30,995 nucleotides of DNA, taken from the IMG/VR virus record IMGVR_UViG_3300049456_000051, positions 1 to 30,995 of that record. One strand, 5' to 3'. Positions 27,935 through 30,995 of this stretch are shown here, piece after piece. The notes below the pieces were generated by a model, which was not told the origin of the DNA, did no database searches, and worked only from the letters and a program-made list of their open reading frames with translations. Numbering within the stretch: position 1 is the first letter of the stretch; the number at the start of each line of letters is the position of its first letter. Source of the DNA: a virus. Both the position numbers and the translations under genes were made by a program.

Positions 27935-30900
27935 CCCAGCCGGATCCGCACATCGTCAGCCGGTTCGTCGCCAAGCAGATCGTCAAGAGCGCGAAGAAGG
28001 GCGCCCCCGCTGTCGAGGACCTCGCCAAGGCGATCAGCGAGATCGAACTCGAGACGCAGATCCTCGGCGCGAGCTTCATCAAAGTCACGGTGATCGATCC
28101 GGACTGGGCCCTGATCACCTCCGGCTGGCTGAACGTCGTCGAAGGGCTCGTCGATCAGATCGAGGTCGAATTCCCCGAAAAGAGCGGCTGGTTCTGGCGG
28201 CTGTGTGCGATCGATGGCAGCACCGATCGCACGCAGGCCAATCTCACGCTCACCTTCGAGGACCGCATCGTGGCCTACATGCGTGAGTACTGGGGGCCGA
28301 AGACGGCGCCGCCGGGGACCTCGACGCGGGCGCAGTTCATCCGCGACCTGGTGCGCGAAGTCGGCCACAAAGGCGAACGGCCGATCGACTTCCGCTGCAA
28401 AGCGATCAACAAGGTCCAGCCGATCGAACCGAGCGCGGAAGAAAAGACGGAAGGGCTGAAGACCGCGGCGGCAAAAGACGCCAGCGAAGCCAAGGCGAAC
28501 AAGGCGCCCGGGCTCAACGCTGGCTCTCCTGCGACCGTCAAGGGCCAGAAGCTCAACGCGCAGCAGGTCGTGGAGGCCAACACCCTTTCCTCCACGGCAG
28601 ACGGCCTCAACGCGCCGCTCGTGGCCAAGGAAGCGCTGATGTTCGCGGCGATCGCCGAGAGCTCGCTCGGAGCTGGGGCTGGCGCATTCACGCCGAACTC
28701 GCTCGGCTTCTACGGCACGCTGCAGGGCAACTCCCAGACCTGGCCGGATCCGCACGACACGAAAGGCATGGCGACGAGCTTCCTGCTCGGCGGCAAGGGC
28801 TTTCAGGCCGGCGGGGCAATCGCGCTTGCGCATAGCGGTGTGACGGACCCCATCGAGATCGCCGTCCGGGTCGAGGCGCCGAGCGTGTGGCCCGACAATG
28901 CCTACGCGAGCGAGTCCGGCTACAGCAACTTCCTGCCCGAGGCCAAGCAGATCGTCTCTGCCGGTGGAGGGACGGCCGAAAGCGCGGCCGGCGAAAACGT
29001 CAGCGACGTGGGCCAGCTGACCCGCGGGACCACCGACAACCCCGACGAGGACAACTGGGAATGCTCCTCACGCCTGGCCGCGCAGGTGGACTGGTCGCTC
29101 TTCTCCAACGGCAACAGCCTGTTCTACATGGACGGGCCGGAAATGCTCAAGCAGCGGCCTGCACTGCACGTCAACGTGCCGGCCAACAGGATCACCAAGG
29201 CGAACGGCACGGTCGAAGACGGCGTTCTCCAGACGCCGCTGACGTTCACGTTCGACAACTGCCTGGCGCTCGACACGCCGATCCCAACCCCCGACGGCTG
29301 GACGACGATGGGCGCCCTTGAGACCGGCGACGCGGTGTTCGGCGCCGACGGGCGTCCCGTGCTAGTCGATGGCGTGTCGCAGGTGCACGAGGGTCGTCGC
29401 TGCTACCGCGTTTGCTTCAGCGATGGCACGTCCATCGTGGCGGACGCCGGGCATCTGTGGGAGACGCGCACCGAACGTACGTCGCTGGCACACGCGGCAG
29501 GCGGCGACAAGCGACTCGGCATCTACACGACTGAGGAGATCGCAGGCACTCTCCGCGGCTACGGCCCGAGGTTTCCCCATAATCATCGGGTCAAGGTCGC
29601 CGAGCCGCTTGACCTCGCGGAGCGCGAGTTGCAGATCAACCCCTATATCCTGGGCTACTGGCTCGGAGATGGCCGGGCAGCGGGGCCGCAGATCACGGTT
29701 GATGATGCCGATCTCCCGCACCTTCTCCGCGAGATCGACGCAGCTGGCTATTCGCATCGCGCCAAGCAATATGCTGGCACCGGCTTCTCGACTAAGCCGG
29801 AATGGCTGGTCACGGTGTCTCCGCGCCGGCCCTACCGCAGGAGCCGACGCAACGATGACAGTCTCACGGGTCGACTGAGAGCACTCGATGTGCTTGATAA
29901 CAAGCACATCCCCGCGCCGTACCTGCGGGGTTCACGTGAGCAGCGGACGGCACTTCTCCAAGGCCTGATGGACTCGGACGGCACGATCGGCAGAGTCTGC
30001 TGCCTACAACTCGGCGACAGGACACTTGCCCTGGGGGCGCTCGAGCTGGTACGCAGCCTGGGCTTCCGCGTTCGGTGCAGTGACGAGGACCCTGTGGGTG
30101 CCGGCGTCAAGCGCCGCTATCGGATCACGTTCTCGGCGCGCGATCACACGGGCGCATTCCGCCTTGCACGCAAGGCTGATCGGTACGTGCAGCGCGTCAA
30201 CCGGACATCGCGCAGTCACTGCGCCCATCGGACGATCGTCGCCGCTGATCCCGTTCCCTCGGTGCCGGTCAAGTGCATCGCCGTGAGTACGGCGGATCAT
30301 CTCTATCTCGCCGGCGAGGCGATGATCCCAACGCACAACACCCAATTCCAGTACCGCCAGACGCACAAGGTCAAGGGCAAAGTGCAGCGCAAGTCGCGCG
30401 CGAGCAAGCCCTCCACGCCCGCCGAGGTGCGCCTGCCGCTGGTCTGTGGCCTCGAGGAGTACCGCGCCGGCGACGTCATCGAATTCCAGCACTCAGGTCC
30501 GATCGACGGCCGCTGGATCGTCTCCAACGCGACCCGCAACTGCCTCAAAGACATCTTCACGACCCTGATCCTGCAGCCGCCGTTGGAACCGCTCCCCGAG
30601 CCCAAAGGCACGCCTGGCGGGGAAGCCACATCGGCGGCGATCGGCGGGGGTGTCAGCTCGGTCGTCGAAGCCGCAAAGCGGTCGCTGACCGAAAAGAGCA
30701 AGTACGAATACGTCTACGGCGGTGGTCGAGAACCTGGCGCCGACCTGTTCGGTCCAGCTCCCCGCCGGATGGACTGCAGCTCCTGGACGACGCTCTGCTT
30801 CAAAGCGGCTGGTCAGCCCGACCCGAGCGGCCTGAACTACAACCCGATCGGGACGACGGAAACGCTGATCAACAACGCCACGAAGGTCGCCAACCCGCAG

Positions 30901-30995
30901 CCCGGCGACCTCTGCCTGTTCGGCGAAGTCGGTCACACGACCCACGTGACGATCTACGTGGGGGGCGGCAAGGCGATCTCAATGGGCGCGCCCGG
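27931..30995 (+). CDS. Tail hub / cell-wall lysin with intein, 3' end beyond window
   Basis: Open for more than 1021 codons from GTG 27931 (GTGA overlap). Residues 1-210 are a hub domain of XkdQ/gp27 type (FIKVTVIDPDWALITSGW, QIEVEFPEKSGWFWRL, LTLTFEDRIVAYMREYWG). Residues about 225-345 are lysozyme-like, with probable catalytic E243 in FAAIAESSLG and GFYGTLQGN, RVEAP. A second hub stretch (NPDEDNWECSSRLA...) is interrupted after residue 443 by an intein, then resumes TQFQYRQTHKVKGK. The C-terminus is NlpC/P60: MDCSSWTTLC (C949) and GHTTHVTIYVGGGKA (H1005). It therefore combines two wall-cutting activities on the tail tip. The mature product after splicing lacks 360 residues. Confidence 0.92.
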   Translation, partial: MTQPDPHIVSRFVAKQIVKSAKKGAPAVEDLAKAISEIELETQILGASFIKVTVIDPDWALITSGWLNVVEGLVDQIEVEFPEKSGWFWRLCAIDGSTDRTQANLTLTFEDRIVAYMREYWGPKTAPPGTSTRAQFIRDLVREVGHKGERPIDFRCKAINKVQPIEPSAEEKTEGLKTAAAKDASEAKANKAPGLNAGSPATVKGQKLNAQQVVEANTLSSTADGLNAPLVAKEALMFAAIAESSLGAGAGAFTPNSLGFYGTLQGNSQTWPDPHDTKGMATSFLLGGKGFQAGGAIALAHSGVTDPIEIAVRVEAPSVWPDNAYASESGYSNFLPEAKQIVSAGGGTAESAAGENVSDVGQLTRGTTDNPDEDNWECSSRLAAQVDWSLFSNGNSLFYMDGPEMLKQRPALHVNVPANRITKANGTVEDGVLQTPLTFTFDNCLALDTPIPTPDGWTTMGALETGDAVFGADGRPVLVDGVSQVHEGRRCYRVCFSDGTSIVADAGHLWETRTERTSLAHAAGGDKRLGIYTTEEIAGTLRGYGPRFPHNHRVKVAEPLDLAERELQINPYILGYWLGDGRAAGPQITVDDADLPHLLREIDAAGYSHRAKQYAGTGFSTKPEWLVTVSPRRPYRRSRRNDDSLTGRLRALDVLDNKHIPAPYLRGSREQRTALLQGLMDSDGTIGRVCCLQLGDRTLALGALELVRSLGFRVRCSDEDPVGAGVKRRYRITFSARDHTGAFRLARKADRYVQRVNRTSRSHCAHRTIVAADPVPSVPVKCIAVSTADHLYLAGEAMIPTHNTQFQYRQTHKVKGKVQRKSRASKPSTPAEVRLPLVCGLEEYRAGDVIEFQHSGPIDGRWIVSNATRNCLKDIFTTLILQPPLEPLPEPKGTPGGEATSAAIGGGVSSVVEAAKRSLTEKSKYEYVYGGGREPGADLFGPAPRRMDCSSWTTLCFKAAGQPDPSGLNYNPIGTTETLINNATKVANPQPGDLCLFGEVGHTTHVTIYVGGGKAISMGAP
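29260..30339 (+). mobile_element. Intein with LAGLIDADG homing endonuclease
   Basis: Residues 444-803 of the hub precursor are a complete intein. Block A: CLALDTPIPTPDGWTTMGAL, starting with nucleophile Cys444. Block B: GTSIVADAGHLW, with H508. Endonuclease motifs: YILGYWLGDG and LLQGLMDSDG, both acidic residues kept. Blocks F/G: VKCIAVSTADHLYLAGEAM then IPTHN, with terminal His802-Asn803 and the +1 residue Thr804. The frame is uninterrupted, so splicing and endonuclease both look functional. Codons ending in A or T (GAT, CGT, CTT, TAT) are more common than in the flanks, suggesting separate origin. It is 360 residues (1080 bp). Confidence 0.95.

Noticed and set aside
1-30995. CRISPR array, rRNA or insertion sequence
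   Set aside because: No regularly spaced repeats, no rRNA-like sequence and no transposase motif was seen on either strand.

Overview
The window is a high-GC bacteriophage or prophage segment. Genes are packed head to tail on the + strand, with ATGA, GTGA or TGATG overlaps at many junctions and frequent GTG or TTG starts. Codons mostly end in G or C, which suggests a high-GC actinobacterial host; that assignment is inference from base composition and gene style, not from any host gene. A tail sheath, a tail tube, a short tape measure and a baseplate hub make it a myovirus-like phage with a contractile tail and an HK97-fold head. No integrase, repressor, holin or replication gene is visible, so virulent versus temperate cannot be decided here.

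Layout. Positions 1-368 are mostly non-coding, with short tandem repeats and a 13-bp inverted repeat. Positions 369-7077 are an accessory cassette of small, translationally coupled genes, including several cysteine-rich putative zinc-knuckle proteins. Its recognisable members are a beta-class DNA methyltransferase and a VRR-NUC nuclease. One zinc-ribbon gene in it (4150-4573) appears split by a one-base frameshift. Positions 7078-7247 are non-coding and lie just before the packaging genes, so they are a candidate packaging-site region. Positions 7248-16292 are the packaging and head module: HNH endonuclease, small terminase with a histone-like tail, large terminase, two small proteins, portal, prohead protease and two tandem paralogous major capsid proteins. 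A strong terminator follows. Positions 16377-20256 hold three small or structural proteins and a large beta-helix fibre. A single minus-strand acyltransferase (20253-20798), a likely lysogenic-conversion or receptor-modifying moron, is inserted tail to tail with the fibre gene. Positions 20843-27934 form the neck and tail: head-tail adaptor, neck protein, sheath, tube, tail assembly chaperone with a probable -1 frameshift, gp10-like protein, tape measure and LysM baseplate protein.

The last gene starts at 27931 and runs off the window end. It encodes a tail hub fused to a lysozyme-like domain and an NlpC/P60 peptidase, and is interrupted by a 360-residue intein with LAGLIDADG endonuclease motifs (29260-30339). 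Because it has no stop inside the window it is easily missed.

Together these genes package DNA (terminase, HNH), build and mature a head (portal, protease, two capsid proteins), join it to a contractile tail, and penetrate the wall with the hub lysin. The most unusual features are the intein in a virion lysin-hub gene, the duplicated capsid protein with unequal N-terminal scaffold arms, the basic tail on the small terminase, the lone acyltransferase, and several hairpins that cover ribosome binding sites in the head module.
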